Assembly (NCBI GenBank): GCA_905221605.1 | Contig: CAJNDS010002583.1 | Coordinates: forward strand, 184,001-248,000 | DNA from: Symbiodinium natans | Taxonomy: Eukaryota; Sar; Dinophyceae; Suessiales; Symbiodiniaceae | Direction: 5' to 3' | Length of the DNA: 64,000 nt | In this document: positions 1-12,399 of the stretch, piece after piece | How the letters are laid out: each line of letters begins with the position of its first letter | Position numbering within the stretch: position 1 is the stretch's first letter | Translations under genes and position numbers: made by a program | Notes under the pieces: generated by a model | What the model was told of the DNA's origin: nothing | Seen by the model: the letters and a program-made list of their open reading frames with translations, nothing else | The model's database searches: none

Positions 1-1000
1 TAAATGTAGGGTTTAAACACCCAAAGTACTTTAAGCCGTAAACCCAAAACTCCTTCAAGTCCAAGCCCTCCAGAAACCGAGGGGCCTGAGATCAGGCTCT
101 GCCAGGACTGAGGCTCTGCCTGCGGAGTCTATTTTGTTGTAGCTTTCCTTGTGCGTGTTCAAGACATTACTCCTTCCGATCGCATACAGATGCAGAGTAA
201 AGTTTCTGCGGCTGCGGACATTGGTTCTCATGGGACGAGATAGACTTGCTTGATGAAGAGCTGGCATATTCATGGGCATTTACACCTTCGGCTTTGTACA
301 TATCCATAAAGCTTGAGCTAGGAGCCCCTTGCTGCTTCTGGGAGATGGTTTAACAGGTACATCTTTTTCAACATCGACTTGGCCAACGCTCAGAAGCCCA
401 AACCTTAAGCCAACTAACCTAAATGCCCCGAAAGCTTACTAGGTTGACCCTGATCTCGGAGCTGATGTGTCGTACTAGGACTTGCTACGCCGCGTTGAAT
501 CCCCAATAGAGGAACCTAAAAACTACGTTGAGGGTGCGAGCTCCAGCGCCCGAAAAGTAATTCCTGGAACACAAACTTTGCAGACGTTGTCCACAAAACC
601 CAACACCCTATCCCTGAACCCTGAACCTTAAACCCAAAGCCAAACATTCATGCAAAGGCCACCGCAGTTCGAAACCTACCTGAGCCCATGAACCGAGAAA
701 TGCTAGACCCTGAAACCTTCACACACAAATCTTGAGCTCCATTTGGGAAGCCCCCAAAATGCCGTTGGCTTCACTAGGTGAGAACCCCTGACTCTCCATG
801 ACGCCCCCCAGCCCACCAATCATAAGCTTGCCTGGAGCAACAGATGAAGCAGCTCAGCGGGGTGATCGCCAAGCATATGGCCAGTGATGGTTCCCTTGGT
901 GCTTTGTGGTGCCGGGGGTGGGAGCCTTGAACTCCAAACCACGAAGCCCTAAACCCCACACCCCGTGGAGTTTACGACAAGTTTCGCATTGAAGGGCGGG
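1..1000. other. No gene recognised
   Basis: Scattered single CCCTAAA-like heptamers. Short ORFs without coding character. Confidence 0.5.
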
Positions 1001-1013
1001 GGTGGTTGATGGG

Positions 1014-1098
1014 GCTCTTTCAGGCTTCGGGCGTCAGGCTCAGAGGTTGGCCCCAGCTTTCAGGCTTCGGGCGTCAGGCTCAGAGGTTGGCCCCAGCT
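1014..1098. repeat. Direct duplication of a 38-bp segment
   Basis: TTTCAGGCTTCGGGCGTCAG...GGCCCCAGC occurs twice, head to tail. Confidence 0.85.
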
Positions 1099-1369
1099 TA
1101 AGCTTGGATGTTGAAAGGTGTCGAAATCATCGTCGGCCATCAAAGAAGATCACAAAATAGCAAGACTATAGAAACAATCATTTGCCGTAATCGCCACCAA
1201 CAGAATCGGTACTCGCACAAGCTTTTTTAGCCTACACGCTCCTCCAATATTTTATGGCTTACTCCTACTCCCATTCCCCACTCCTTTTTATCCCTCCTCC
1301 TGCTGCAAGCCCTCCGACAACTACAACCACTTCTGCCACCTGCTCCTCCACTTTCCGCCCCCTCTCGCG

Positions 1370-1491
1370 AAGCTGCCGCCACGGTGCAATGGGAGGGCGG
1401 AGCGCATCTGCAAGGCCATCGGCGGACCCCGCGCGGACCAGGCTGATGTTGTAGAGGCTGCGCCTTGCCTGATAACAGTACAACTGGTGGA
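1370..1491 (-). CDS. Exon candidate next to an introner-like element
   Basis: Minus strand: HQLYCYQARRSLYNISLVRA then GSADGLADALRPPIAPWRQL. It begins at the end of the family 3 element (1492-1612), which has a TCCAC duplication on both sides. Confidence 0.35.
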
Positions 1492-1612
1492 CTACACCCA
1501 GGAGGAACCTAGGAATGAAAGGGGTGCCCTTTTTGGTTTTAACGGGCAACTAATTCAACCTACACCCTACATACAGGGAATACGGGCCTACTCCGGGTCC
1601 TAGTGGAAGTAG
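1492..1612. mobile_element. Introner/MITE-like element family 3, copy A
   Basis: Ends CTACACCCAGGAGG and CTCCGGGTCCTA, internal GGGGTGCCCTTTTTGGTTTT. TCCAC is present on both sides (minus strand), which looks like a 5-bp duplication. It abuts a coding-like exon. Confidence 0.65.
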
Positions 1613-1994
1613 CAGTGGAAGTCACCGCAACAGTACGAGTAATGTTATGGTTTCGAATTTCAAGTTTTGCCGGACTCGGAATTGTAAAGGTGAGCATACA
1701 TATACATGTTTATACATGTATACAGAATAAAGAAATAGTTGCAAATAAATAAATGAAAAAATAAACAAATCTATATATATATATATATATGTACATATGT
1801 ACTTATTTCTGTGTATGGGAGTTGTATAGGGTACAGTGACAGCACTGATTAAGAAATTATTGGATTAAGAAACGAGCATGCTCGCGATTAAAAATGCGGC
1901 AAGACTAAATTAAGAAATCGAGGGTACCCTCATCCTGGGCCCTAATTTTCTGAAATTTGGTTGTTTTTGGCAACCGCCGAATGAAAAGTCTCCC

Positions 1995-2135
1995 CCCCCC
2001 CCCTAAATAAGAAATCCAGCCCCTCGATTTCTTAAATTTAAGAAATCGAGGGGCTGGATTTCTTAAATTTACGAAATCGAGGGGCTGGATTTCTTAAATT
2101 TACGAAATCGAGGGGCTGGATTTCTTATTTAGGGG
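1995..2135. repeat. 31-bp tandem repeat, GGGGCTGGATTTCTTAAATT
   Basis: Three to four units of AAATTTAAGAAATCGAGG + GGCTGGATTTCTT, preceded by one inverted copy, so a hairpin is possible. Followed by G-rich runs to 2225. Confidence 0.85.
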
Positions 2136-2561
2136 GGGGAGGGGGTGGGTGGGTGGGTGGGTGGGAGGAATTTCTTATTTTATGCCAAAATTTCTTATTT
2201 AGGGGGGCGAGGGGGGGGGGGGGGTGGGAGGAATTTCTTATTTTAGGCCAAAACCCTGAGAAGCCAGCCTGGCATATCTGAGACTTTTTCGGCTTTGCGG
2301 CGTGCTGCTTCTTTGGCACGCGGGCCTACAATCGGACTCCAATTGGCCTCGCTTTAAAGCCGTGGTTTCAAGGGTTTATTTAGGATTGTCCCATCCTCCA
2401 AAGCCCCAAGCCCGAAACTACCAACCTAAAACCCGAAACCAAAAAACCTTCTTTCACCAAACCCTCAACCCTTTAGCAACACCCTAAACCCTGAACCCTA
2501 AACCCTAGACCCTAGACCCTAAACCCTAGACCCTAAACCGTAAACCCTAAACCAAACCCCA

Positions 2562-2645
2562 GGGCCCAGTTGCCGGATCTGAGAGGGTCTCGTAGGCCTC
2601 CGCCCGCATCCGCCAAGCGGGGAAGATGTCCTGAACCTCTGGATA
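2562..2645 (-). CDS. J-domain exon (helices III-IV), probably the same gene as 5.7 kb
   Basis: Minus strand: PEVQDIFPAWRMRAEAYETL then SDPA, matching the AYExLSDP end of a J-domain; a GC donor (GCAACTGG) may follow. It lies 3 kb downstream of the 5.7-kb exon on the same strand, with telomere repeats and palindromes between. Confidence 0.42.
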
Positions 2646-3029
2646 TGGAGTGGCGTTGAGAGAGCTTTTCGGGATTTTTAGAGGGAGCTTAGGGTTTTGT
2701 TTTCGGGGTGTTTGTTTGGACTCTTTTTGAACGAGCTTCGGGTTGCGCGGTTGGTGTAGGGAGCTTAGGAATTGAGGGGTCTATGACTCTGCGTCCGGAA
2801 CTTTACGAAACGTACGATCCTAACAGTGGCAGCTGATGGTGATGACGGTCTTTTCCCTCTGTTGAGGGTTCCTGAAACATCCTGAAACAAATCCCTAAAC
2901 CCTAAAGCCTAAACCCTATTCCCTGAACCCTAAACCCTAAACTGCGGCTCTCATGGAGCGGAAGAGGGTCCACAGGTGTTTTGGGCTACGGGGTATCAAG
3001 GCTTCCAGTCGAGAGCTAAGAATTCAGGG

Positions 3030-3150
3030 GGTTTAGGGTATAAGGGTTTAGGGTTTAGGGTATAAGGTTAAGGGTGTAGGGTTTAGGGTATAAGGGTTTA
3101 GGGTATAAGGGTTTAGGGTTTAGGGTATAAGGTTAAGGGTGTAGGGGCTT
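3030..3150. repeat. Interstitial telomere-type tract (TTTAGGG, variant TATAAGGG)
   Basis: Mixed TTTAGGG and TATAAGGG units, with a 70-bp segment repeated. Confidence 0.85.
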
Positions 3151-3845
3151 TCGAGTCAAGGTTCATGGCGCTTCAAGGTCTCTGCTCCGGTCATGTTACT
3201 TTGTGCTGACTTGCGCAGGATAGAGTTCCCATTGCTCAGCGCCCCTTCCTAAATACCTCCTGCAAAGCAAGCCCTGTACCTAGTCCCTGAACCCTAAGTT
3301 CTCATGGACGTCCCGAAATTTTAATACAAACCGCCCGACTCCCTCAGCCTCCTAGGCCTTCAACTCCTAGCGCGGACTCCCGTCCAAAAGCCTCGAACTC
3401 GCAAGCTCGTGCGAAACTTACGCCCCAAAGCGCTCTTAAAAAGAATCATCTGACGACCACGACTGCTACGAATAATCATCGCGCTGATGCAAATAGACAG
3501 CATTCCTGGCTACCTACACGGCAATTTCGGCCTCGACCAGGGGATCCGCGCTAGAGGGGGCGGGCCGATTGGGAGCACATCCTTGGCTGAGTGGGCAATT
3601 CTATTCAGGATCTGTGCTCAAAGGCTTCAGGAAGTTAAGAAGACTTGAGATGGTGGCTCATGTGAGTCTCAAGCCTCAAGAAAGTCTCATCCGAGGATCT
3701 GGGTGTTGAAGATTCTTCAAAGTTCTGGAAATACAATCTTTAGAAAAGCTGCGAGAGTCTCGAGGCATTGAGCCCTGGAACCCTAAACACCCTTTGCAGC
3801 TAAGGCCAGAGCCTGTTGAGTCGACGGATAAGCAAAAGATTCTAT

Positions 3846-3940
3846 GCTTGAAGGTTCATGGGTAGCTATAAGTACGGTTATAAGTAGGGTAACCTATATT
3901 ATAACCTTAATCAAGGTGCTTGTAACCCCACTATAAAGAG
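3846..3940. mobile_element. Palindromic element family 4, partial copy
   Basis: CTTGAAGGTTCATGGGTAGC followed by TATAAGTACGGTTATAAG. The right arm is not clear. Confidence 0.5.
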
Positions 3941-5679
3941 CCATGATTCCCAAAATGGATTTCAGACTTCCTTGAGGCCCCTGGGGCTCTGCTTGTGCAC
4001 GCCTTGCAAGGGATCCGTGCAAGTAAGGGACATGAAGCCCTGAACCACGGAGGCCCCCCCCACCCGCAACCGCGTCCTGGACCCCCGAACCCTCGCGCCA
4101 AACCCCAACTGCTGTAGCAAAGAACATGCGATTTGTATTATAATACAAGCTCAACGGTCACCAGTAGAGATCCTTTTGGACGCCAACCTTGGCCCCGACT
4201 TCCGATCTAAGAATAACAAGGCCTGTGGTTCCTTACGAGGGTTCCTGAACTAAACCCCCCAGCCCCCCGCCCCACCCACTCCTCCCTAAACCTGCAGAAT
4301 GCCCAGAACCTCTCTAGACCGTAAAGCCTCGCAACCCTAAGCCCTGAAACCGACTCTGATCCTGCAAAGCGCTCCCCAATCCCAAGACCCAAGAGAAATG
4401 TGAAGCCCAAAGGAGCGATGCCAGAACGCACAAAGTCCTGAAAGCCTCCAGTTGGGGAGTCCTCTTCAAGACTGGGTTTGGTTGGGTCTCTAGTATCCCT
4501 TAGAGTGAGGGCCCTCAATTCCTTAGGCACTCTGAAACTCCGAGTCTACTATATGAGCTTTGGCACGTTTCCGTCGACAAAGCTTCAAGGCCTGACCTCA
4601 GCTTAGGGATTTTCTTGGTGGCACTAGCCAAAGCGAGGCAGGGCTGAGGGTTGCGTGCTTAGGACTCGGCTTTTGGGTTAGCGACGCCGGCTTGAAGAGG
4701 GAGCCCCTATCCGCACAATCTGATCACAGCACCAATTACCAGCATAGTGCGCTGAGAAACCAACTTATCGAAACTCACATAGGCTAAGAACCCATGGTAA
4801 CGGAGAAACGAAACGTGTTGTGCAGACCCCACGTGCCTGCAACTTCGTAAGGCTGCGAAGTGGGTCTCCGCGGGCACATACATTCCACAAGTCTTCTTCG
4901 TCTCACTTACTTGCCCTCGTGACTTCGTTGACAACTCTGCCTGACTAGGCTTTGCAAGGTGAGGAATGCAACAAAAAAACAGCATGCGGGAGAGCGACCC
5001 CATCATAGCACCGCCAAACCCTATTCCATTTAACTTGCTGATTCACTACCGAAACATCACTACATCTGCTTCTGGTATCGCGAACGACTCAGAACCGTTC
5101 CATTGGCTTCTTGCACCACCAAAACCGTGTACTTGACTTCTTGCACCGCCAAGTCTTTTCCATTCTTTTCCCAATCAAATCTCAGACACTCGCAATAAAC
5201 TGCCACCACCCTCCCCCCCCCCCCCCCCCCCCCCCCCCGAGAAACAAAACCTGTAAAGTCCAACTTTTCCAGCAGAAATATGTACCCAGGAGCAAACACT
5301 CGCCACTCGAACCCACTAAAGATCAGATGCAGTTAGGCTTCGAACGGTCGAAAGCTATTTGCATTCTGATAGCAGAAAGGAGTCTTTGCAACCTGCACCC
5401 GCCTGCCCTGATTTGCCTCTTCCCCTCTCTTCACGCAAGCTAGGTGGGCAGTGGGTTTGTGTGGCTCAGCTGGACATTGCACCCTGCCACAAACCCTGAA
5501 CGTTGTCCATGGCTTCTGGACTTGGTTCTCATTGCCTTTCTGTGTGGCGTTAGGCAAGACGCCTACAAACAGGTCAGGGAAGTGAGGCAACAATGACTTT
5601 TAACCAGCTAGTTTGCTGCCACCCCTCATCATCCCTCATCGCTAAACCCGCGAATCTCGGGTGCAGCCCTGAGACCACG

Positions 5680-5735
5680 ATAGGCACGGAGAATATCTTG
5701 CTGCGGCGCGGCGCGGCTCACGCCGAGGATGTCCT
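5680..5735 (-). CDS. J-domain exon (helices I-II)
   Basis: Minus strand, after acceptor CCCAG: DILGVSRAAPQQDILRAYR, which matches the start of a DnaJ J-domain (YxxLGVxxxAxxxDIxxAYR). A GT donor follows. The HPD motif should be in a later exon and was not found. Confidence 0.5.
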
Positions 5736-5739
5736 GGGC

Positions 5740-8590
5740 TCCCGGTGTAGGCCACAGAGCGCTGTGTGCGCAGGTTTTCGGGTTGTGGGTAGAAAGCACT
5801 TTCTTAGTTGCTGAGTTCATACGCCCCAAACAAGTGTACACTTTCAGTTCTATAGGGGATTGTAGTATCCCAGAAAGTGTAGTGTGCTCACTCAGCTACT
5901 AAGCTTTCCATAGGTCTCCAAAGATGTGTGTGAACATTCTTTAAGATTATAAGGTTTGAAGCGGACCTAGAAAAAAAATCCATACCAGGAAACCCTTAGT
6001 TTACTCCCCAGACAGTATGAGGTTGCAAAGGATGTGGTGCGCCCACCTGGTCGCGCAGCTCCCGTCGAGGCGTGGCGAATGTTTTGGGTCCAAATCGCGC
6101 TGAAGCCATTGGCTGTTTTCAGAAAGAAGCAATTGTTTCGGTGTCACAGGGCGGGACAAATCGCGTTGCCTAGGTCCCGGGCACCTTCCTGCTACTCAAG
6201 AGCTCTTGCGTGGGTTCGCTTCGTGCATCCATTCGCTCCGCCTTCGAAATCGTGCTCCTGCCTAAGAACTGCACACCTTTTGGACGCTTGACTTGCGCGG
6301 CATCAGGGAATGGTGTCCGGGACGTGCTTTTGTGCCGCTTGGCCGTCCGCATACTCCTCGCCACTCGGTGCTCTCGCCTAGCTGTCGTGTGCATTCCGTG
6401 GTCGAAATCGTGCTGTCGCTTTTTTTGCTTGTGAAGTGCAGAACTGTCGTGGCTCATTGGGGTCTACGCCGGCAGGATGGAGCTTGCAAAGTTTTGGGAT
6501 TGAGATTTCAGCCTGCGGGCTTGGGCTTTCGAGGGTCGGGCTTGAAAAAAGGGGTCAGAGGATTTACGTTGTGCTGTGCCTTGGCTTGGTGTGCAGATGT
6601 AGCGGGTTGAAAGTAAGGTTGCGGTCCAAGGCTGCTCTGAACAGCGGCTTAAGCCAGGCAACTGATAACTTCTTTCTGTTAAGCATCTGTTCGGACCTGA
6701 AAACCCTAAGCCCTGAAAGAACAATATTCTAGTGTGCTCCATTCTGAAGAGCAAGAACTCCTTGGAAAACGGGCCATTGGCCAATAAGAACGAACTCCAT
6801 CAACGAGCTAAGCCCAGAAGCTAAAGGACCTGAAGCCCAAGCATCTTCAAGAAGGGTTTAGGGTTTAGGGTTTAGGGTTTAGGGTTTAGGGTTTAGGGAG
6901 CTACCAATTCGGAACCCTACCCTGCTTCCAAGTGGCATAGAAATCCATGTCATTTCACGGAGCGGTTGTCACGTGAAATGGCGATACTACACCTAAACCC
7001 CAAGCGCTAAGCCCTAAACGCACTTGGTTGGGGTTTAGGGGTTCAGAGGTGTAGACTGGCTGGCGGCTGGCATGGATTCAAGCTGTTATTGTTGGGGGGC
7101 GATCCCTTCGTATAATGCCGCAAGAATAGAAACAACACTTCGACTATGTGCTACTATCCCTAAGCCCTATACTGCCAAGTGTTCTTGCTCTCTTGAGATG
7201 GGGGGGAAACTTCGGAAAGCCTCGAACCCAAATGAGTGGCAGCCGGCGAGGGGGTTTGCGACCTCCATCACGCAGTGCTGCGGTCTTTTCGGAAAACCAT
7301 TCCTTGCGGTGCCTGTGAGTATCTCACCTGCTGCCACAAGAAACCCTAACCCCTAAACCCTAAACCCCTAAACCCCTAAATCCCTAAACCCCTAAACCCC
7401 TAAACCCCTAACCCCCGGCGAGTTCAAGCTGCCTGCGCTCTCTACATGTCTGTGGCTTGGGCCGCAGGATTTCCTTCGCCAACGGGGACCATACTCCAGG
7501 TGTCAGAATGTGGAGCTAAGGTTGCTACGCAAGAAACGTGGCAAACCCAACAAAACCCTATACTTAAGAACATCTTGAATGAACCCCTTAAACTCAAGCT
7601 TTGTAGGATTTCAGAGCGCTGCGGTCTGCAACCGTGGCGCATGAACGCACTGAAGAGCCCGTGGCTCAAGAATCCTTAAGGCTCCTAGATGGCCCAACAT
7701 AGGCATTATTCACAGGCTTTAGGCCCACTGTATACATAATATACCCCCCCCCCCCCCCAAATTCGATAATCCTTGTTCTAGGAACCCCCCAAGACGGGTA
7801 CCCCTATTTTCGGACACTTGGAGCCTCGGGGGGACTGACTTCCCTGTACCCCGGAGTCGAGGTCCCAACAGCTGCTTCTCCGCCAACTCAAAGCTGACAG
7901 CTTCCTTGAAGGCGGAGTAGCCAGTGGCCTTTTCAGGGTCGTTTATAGGGTTTGTAGGTTTTATAGGGTTTATACGGTTTATAGGGTGTGTAGGGTTTAG
8001 GGGGTGGCCAGTGACCTTTAGAGGGTTTCTAGGGTTGAGGGTTTTAGGGTTAACTAGAGCGCAGGGTTTAGGGTCTAGTTTCAGGGTTAACTGGGGTTTA
8101 TAGGGTTGAGGGGTTTAGGGTTAACTGGGGTGTGGGGTTTAGTGTTAGGGTTATCTAGGGTTTATAGGGTTGAGGGTTCAGGGCTAACTAGGGTGTAGGG
8201 GTTTACGGTTTAGGGCTTGAGGTTTCTGAAGCGCCGCAGAACCTAATGCACTGAAAGATAGAGCTAAAACACACTTTGGCCCGCAGGCCCGAACCCACAA
8301 GCAAATTAACCCATCATCAACCCAAAACTCCAACAAACATGGGACCTTATGATCAAAATACTGAAGCCGTTAAGCCATGAGCCCTCAGCCAGAATGAAGA
8401 TGGGGGAGGGAGGGTTTGGGCTTCCTCCTTAAGCCTACCCTTCTCCCCCTACCCGCCCCCCTCCCCCCGCCCAAAATCCAACTGCAGACCGAAACCCTGA
8501 GCCCTTGAATCCTACACCCGCCCTGACCCCCTAAACCCTAAACCCTAAACCCTGAACCCTAAACCCTAAACCCTAAACCCTAAACCCTGA
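5740..8590. other. Intron-like or intergenic DNA
   Basis: Telomere tracts at 6855-6898, 7340-7412 and a degenerate one at 7940-8220. A weak minus-strand open stretch at 7210-7320 (HRKEWFSEKTAALRDGGRKP) is not strong enough to call. Confidence 0.4.
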
Positions 8591-8599
8591 AACCTTTCT

Positions 8600-8680
8600 T
8601 CGCCAATTACTGAGGCCAAAGCCCCTGTGAGTCGGTACCAGAGCGCATCCGTGAAGGTCACGTTCACGGCGAGGCTCTCC
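8600..8680 (-). CDS. Exon candidate (unknown)
   Basis: Minus strand, after acceptor GGTACAG: ESLAVNVTFTDALWYRLTGA then LASVIGE. Confidence 0.4.
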
Positions 8681-8932
8681 TGTACCGGAATGGGGTCTAA
8701 TGATGATCAAGCGAAAAAATGCTGACAATATATAACAGTGCTCAGAATACTAATCATGAAGAGGGTGATGATAAGCTTAGTTGAAGGCCTCAAGGTTTTA
8801 GGGTTGGATCCTCTATGGAACCCGTCTGCTGACCCCTCAAGCACCCCCACCCCCCCCTGGACCTATATGGACCTTTCTTGATGTTTTATGGCACTACATC
8901 TACCATGTTGATGCTCTTGACATGATATATAC

Positions 8933-8947
8933 ATACACATATCTATA

Positions 8948-8980
<33 letters not shown>

Positions 8981-8981
8981 C

Positions 8982-9020
<39 letters not shown>
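8933..9020. repeat. (AT)n microsatellite
   Basis: Long alternating AT run with few interruptions. A second, less regular AT-rich TACTATA tract lies at 11455-11635. Confidence 0.9.
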
Positions 9021-9023
<3 letters not shown>

Positions 9024-9877
9024 TGTTTTATGATACCATTGCAGCGCATTCGAGGCACCCTAAAGCCCCAAAAGCCCTAAACCCGATCCTGGTCTTGAGT
9101 CAGCTCCCAGTCCAAGCCATCCAGACATTTCAGCACCGTCCCGCCTCAGAGGATACAGCTTGGGGTTTAGGGTTTAGAGTTTCGGGTTTAGGGTTTAGGG
9201 TTTAGGGTTGTGATACAGTATGACAGGGGACCCCCGCCAAGAGAACCGACCAGCAAAGCTGGGGTCCTGACCCAAATAGCTTGTTTTTGAGGGGGAGCTG
9301 GGCTGTACTGGATAGTTGAGGCGGGAATTGGGCACAGTTGTAGCATGAACATCCTCTGAACCCTAAACCCTATACCCAATATCCGAAACCCTAAACCCTG
9401 AACCCGAAAGCCCAAACCCTAAACGTACGAGCATTTTGACTTGGAGCCTTCCCTGCTCAGCTGGTGCGGAGGCCCAGACAGCGTAAGCACCAGCTTCAAC
9501 GTGCGAAATAACGCAATCAAAATGAACAGGAAGGCGCCACACATAGCCAAAACGACTCTGTGGTTTCGGGCGTGAGGTTCAGGGCTCACTAGCCTCAAAC
9601 CATCCAAAGGAGGAATGCCGAGGATGCAGCCGTCTTTGCAAAGAGTAGCCTCCTGCCAGGCTTTGCAAAATCAAGAGCCCTGACCGCACGACCAGAATCC
9701 CTTATAAACCTGGATGCCACAAACCCATGACGACAACTTACACCGGAGGACTTTGTGATGATTTCACAGGCGTTGCCCACGCTGCAGTCACAGCTTGATA
9801 CTTCGCCGTGAAGAGGGAAGCCAACAAAACCCGGCACCCTGTCACCCCAAAAATGCAGCACCCCTGAAGAAACTGGG

Positions 9878-9940
9878 GGGGGGGGGGGGGGAGGGGGGGG
9901 GGGGGGGGGGGGGGGGAGGGGGGGGGGGGGGGGGGGGGAT
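9878..9940. repeat. Poly-G tract
   Basis: About 60 nt of G with three A interruptions. Shorter G or C runs occur at 5213-5238, 7743-7758, 11042-11060, 19803-19835, 20263-20281, 27344-27360, 33218-33234, 39619-39720, 41304-41319 and 43785-43800. Confidence 0.95.
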
Positions 9941-10082
9941 GGGGTCTCGCTCTTTTTCTCAAGGGGCAGCCGCGTTGATGCAGCATTTTGAAGGACTCAG
10001 GGGGTGGCCTCTAAACCCTAAACCCTAAACCCTAAACCCTAAACCCTAAACCCTAAACCCTAAACCCTTACAAGCCCTCCTA

Positions 10083-10160
10083 AACCCCGAGCTGCGGGTG
10101 AAGTGCCCCAGGTCCTCTGGCGCGGTGCCGGCAGGCTCCTCCACCTCGGCACCTGGCGTC
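10083..10160 (-). CDS. Exon candidate (unknown)
   Basis: Minus strand, after acceptor CGCCAG: AEVEEPAGTAPEDLGHFTRS. Between telomere tracts. Confidence 0.3.
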
Positions 10161-10201
10161 GCCAGACATCGGGAGCAACGAATGGGAAGGTTGAGTAGTG
10201 G

Positions 10202-10352
10202 GTTTAGGGTTTTGGGTTTAGGGTGTAGGGTGTAGGGTTGAGGGTCTAGGGGTCTAGGGGTCTAGGGGTCTAGGGGTTTAGGGGTTTAGGGGTTTAGGGG
10301 TTTAGGGGTTTAGGGGTTTAGGGGTTTAGGGTTTAGGGTTTGGGGTTGAGGG
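10202..10352. repeat. Interstitial telomere-type tract (TTTAGGG/TTTAGGGG)
   Basis: About 20 units, many with four G. Confidence 0.9.
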
Positions 10353-10364
10353 TGTTTATGTGGG

Positions 10365-10472
10365 AGTTTCCGAAAATCGGGGACCCCTGATATAGACCCC
10401 CAAATAGTAAGATTCCCTTATAATCAGGACCCCCATAAGGTACCCCCAATTTCGGAAACCCCCATATCATAA
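10365..10472. mobile_element. Palindromic element family 5
   Basis: GGGAGTTTCCGAAAATCGGG to CCCAATTTCGGAAACCCCC. Related pieces occur near 7757-7800, 13091-13205, 25335-25400, 27096-27373 and 37700-37765. Confidence 0.6.
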
Positions 10473-10921
10473 TGGTGCAGGAATCCCCTTAAGGGGATAA
10501 CCCCACGTGCTGAACTGGAACCACTTGGTTTAGGGGGTTTAGGGCTATTGCTTTTATAGGGCTTGAACAACTCAATCCTTAGAAACAGAAACAGCGGAAG
10601 CAGGTTCAAGAACCACGCCATAGACCCTTGCAAGCCATGAAAGGCAACACTCCTACAGCCACCAATTCCAAGAACACGAACTCGCAGAGGCCTTGGATAG
10701 ATAGCGAAATAAATAGCGACTCACAGAGCATGTATAGGTCAGTGTACCATGTCTGGACCATATCTGCAAATACCAAGATGTAGGTTCCCACACAAACACA
10801 CCCGGAAGCCTGCAAGCCTCCGGTACAAAGAGCATCAAAACGCGCATAAAAACAAAAAAGACACCCCTAGTTTGACCCCCCAAAGACAAAAAAAACCTTT
10901 TACGGGAACCCCAGAAAACGG

Positions 10922-11040
10922 CCCCTAAACCCTAAACCCTAACCCTCCCTAAACCCTAAACCCTAAACCCTAAACCCTAAACTCTAAAACCTAACCCTAA
11001 ACCCCTAAACCCTAAACCCTAAACCCTAAACTAAACCCTA
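10922..11040. repeat. Interstitial telomere-type tract (CCCTAAA)
   Basis: About 15 units, followed by poly-C; 100 bp further on the opposite orientation begins (11163-11270). Confidence 0.9.
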
Positions 11041-11162
11041 ACCCCCCCCCCCCCCCCCCCAAAAAAAAAGTCCCAAGGGCCTCGGCCTGGTGCAGGTTTG
11101 GCCTTGGTGCTGAACCAGTCCTGCCGTGGCGGTCGATCATGGAAGCCCTGTGGCCCTCTGAG

Positions 11163-11340
11163 TTGAGGGTTTAGGGTTTAGGGTTTAGGGTTTAGGGTTT
11201 AGGGTTTAGGGTTTAGGGTTTAGGGTTTAGGGTTGAGGGGTTTAGGGTTTAGGGTTTAGAGCTTAGGGCTAGGGTTTAGGGGTTTACATAGGGTTGAGGG
11301 GTTTGGGGGTTTAGGGGTTTAGGGGTTTAGGGAAGTAGGG
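11163..11340. repeat. Interstitial telomere-type tract (TTTAGGG)
   Basis: Ten perfect units, then diverged ones. Inverted relative to 10922-11040. Confidence 0.9.
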
Positions 11341-11649
11341 AAGTAGGGAGGAGGGTGGGGGTGGGTGGGGGGCATTAAGAAGCCAAACCCCAGACCCTTC
11401 AACCCGCAAGCCGACACTTTTGCTGCTGCCCTCAAGCCCTCACAGTGTAAAGTAAAAAATGTAGTAATATATACTAGTATATATTACTATACATGTATAT
11501 AATATACTACAATATACTATAATGTACAATACTGTAGTGTACTATAATAAACAATAATATACAAAAATCTACTATAAGATACTATAAGATATTATAACAT
11601 ACTTTAATACACAATAATATACTATGATTTGCCAGAATACGCTTGCACG

Positions 11650-11760
11650 TTGTATCTACATAGTCAGGCCCCGCTCCTCTGCGGCGGCGGCGCGGATGGC
11701 TGCTTCGTCGAAGGACTTCTTCGGCCTCGGCAGGCACCGCGTATCAAAACTCAGAGCAGC
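11650..11760 (-). CDS. Exon candidate (unknown)
   Basis: Minus strand: SFDTRCLPRPKKSFDEAAIR then AAAAEERGLTM and stop. Confidence 0.3.
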
Positions 11761-11899
11761 CCATACAACAGCATGGTTTCAGGGTTTAGGGTTTTGGGGT
11801 GTTGGGGTTTAGAGTTTAGGGTTTTTCGGTTTAGGGTTTAAGGGCTTAGAATTCAAAGGTTTGGGGTGTGAGGGTCTTTTGGGGGGCTTTAGGGGCTCC

Positions 11900-11980
11900 C
11901 TTTCCGACATCCGGGTGTGCCCAAGCGCTGCTCAGCGGCTTGTCGAAGACACTGAGCGGGTAGCCGGCCTCTTTAGCCAC
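11900..11980 (-). CDS. Exon candidate (unknown)
   Basis: Minus strand, after acceptor TTTGCAG: VAKEAGYPLSVFDKPLSSAW then AHPDVGK. Confidence 0.4.
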
Positions 11981-12271
11981 CTGCAAAGATCTTGTATCAA
12001 GGAACGAAAGAAGGGACCCTTATAAGGGGCCTTAGGGTTTCTTGGGGGGGTCCTTTTGGGGCTTCTTAGGGTTTTGGTGATTAAACAATTGTCACGTTTC
12101 GTGAAACTGGGTATTTCCCAAAATTGGGGTACCCCTTTTATGCCCCAAAATCAAAACCCTGACTCCTAATGCCACCCTAAACCCTGAACCCCAAACCACA
12201 CAAACCCTAAACCCTAAACCATAAACCCTAAAACTCTCGAGCTCCATAACCCCGACAATGGTTACCATGGG

Positions 12272-12339
12272 TCACGCCTTGGCCTTGGTCTCTTCATCCA
12301 CGTCGCCCACGTACTCCGCCATCCCCCTCGGCTCGTGCC
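12272..12339 (-). CDS. Terminal exon candidate (unknown)
   Basis: Minus strand, after CACTAG: HEPRGMAEYVGDVDEETKAK then A and stop (12274-12272). Confidence 0.35.
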
Positions 12340-12399
12340 CTAGTGCTTGTATGTAGGGGTTTGGGGTTTAGGGTTTAGGGTGTAGGGTTTAGGGTTTAA

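Larger units (their letters stand above)
2650..5675. other. Mostly intron-like DNA
   Basis: Telomere-type pieces, one family 4 palindrome and a poly-C run. No exon I can defend; an HPD-containing J-domain exon should be here if 5.7 and 2.6 kb belong together. Confidence 0.4.
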
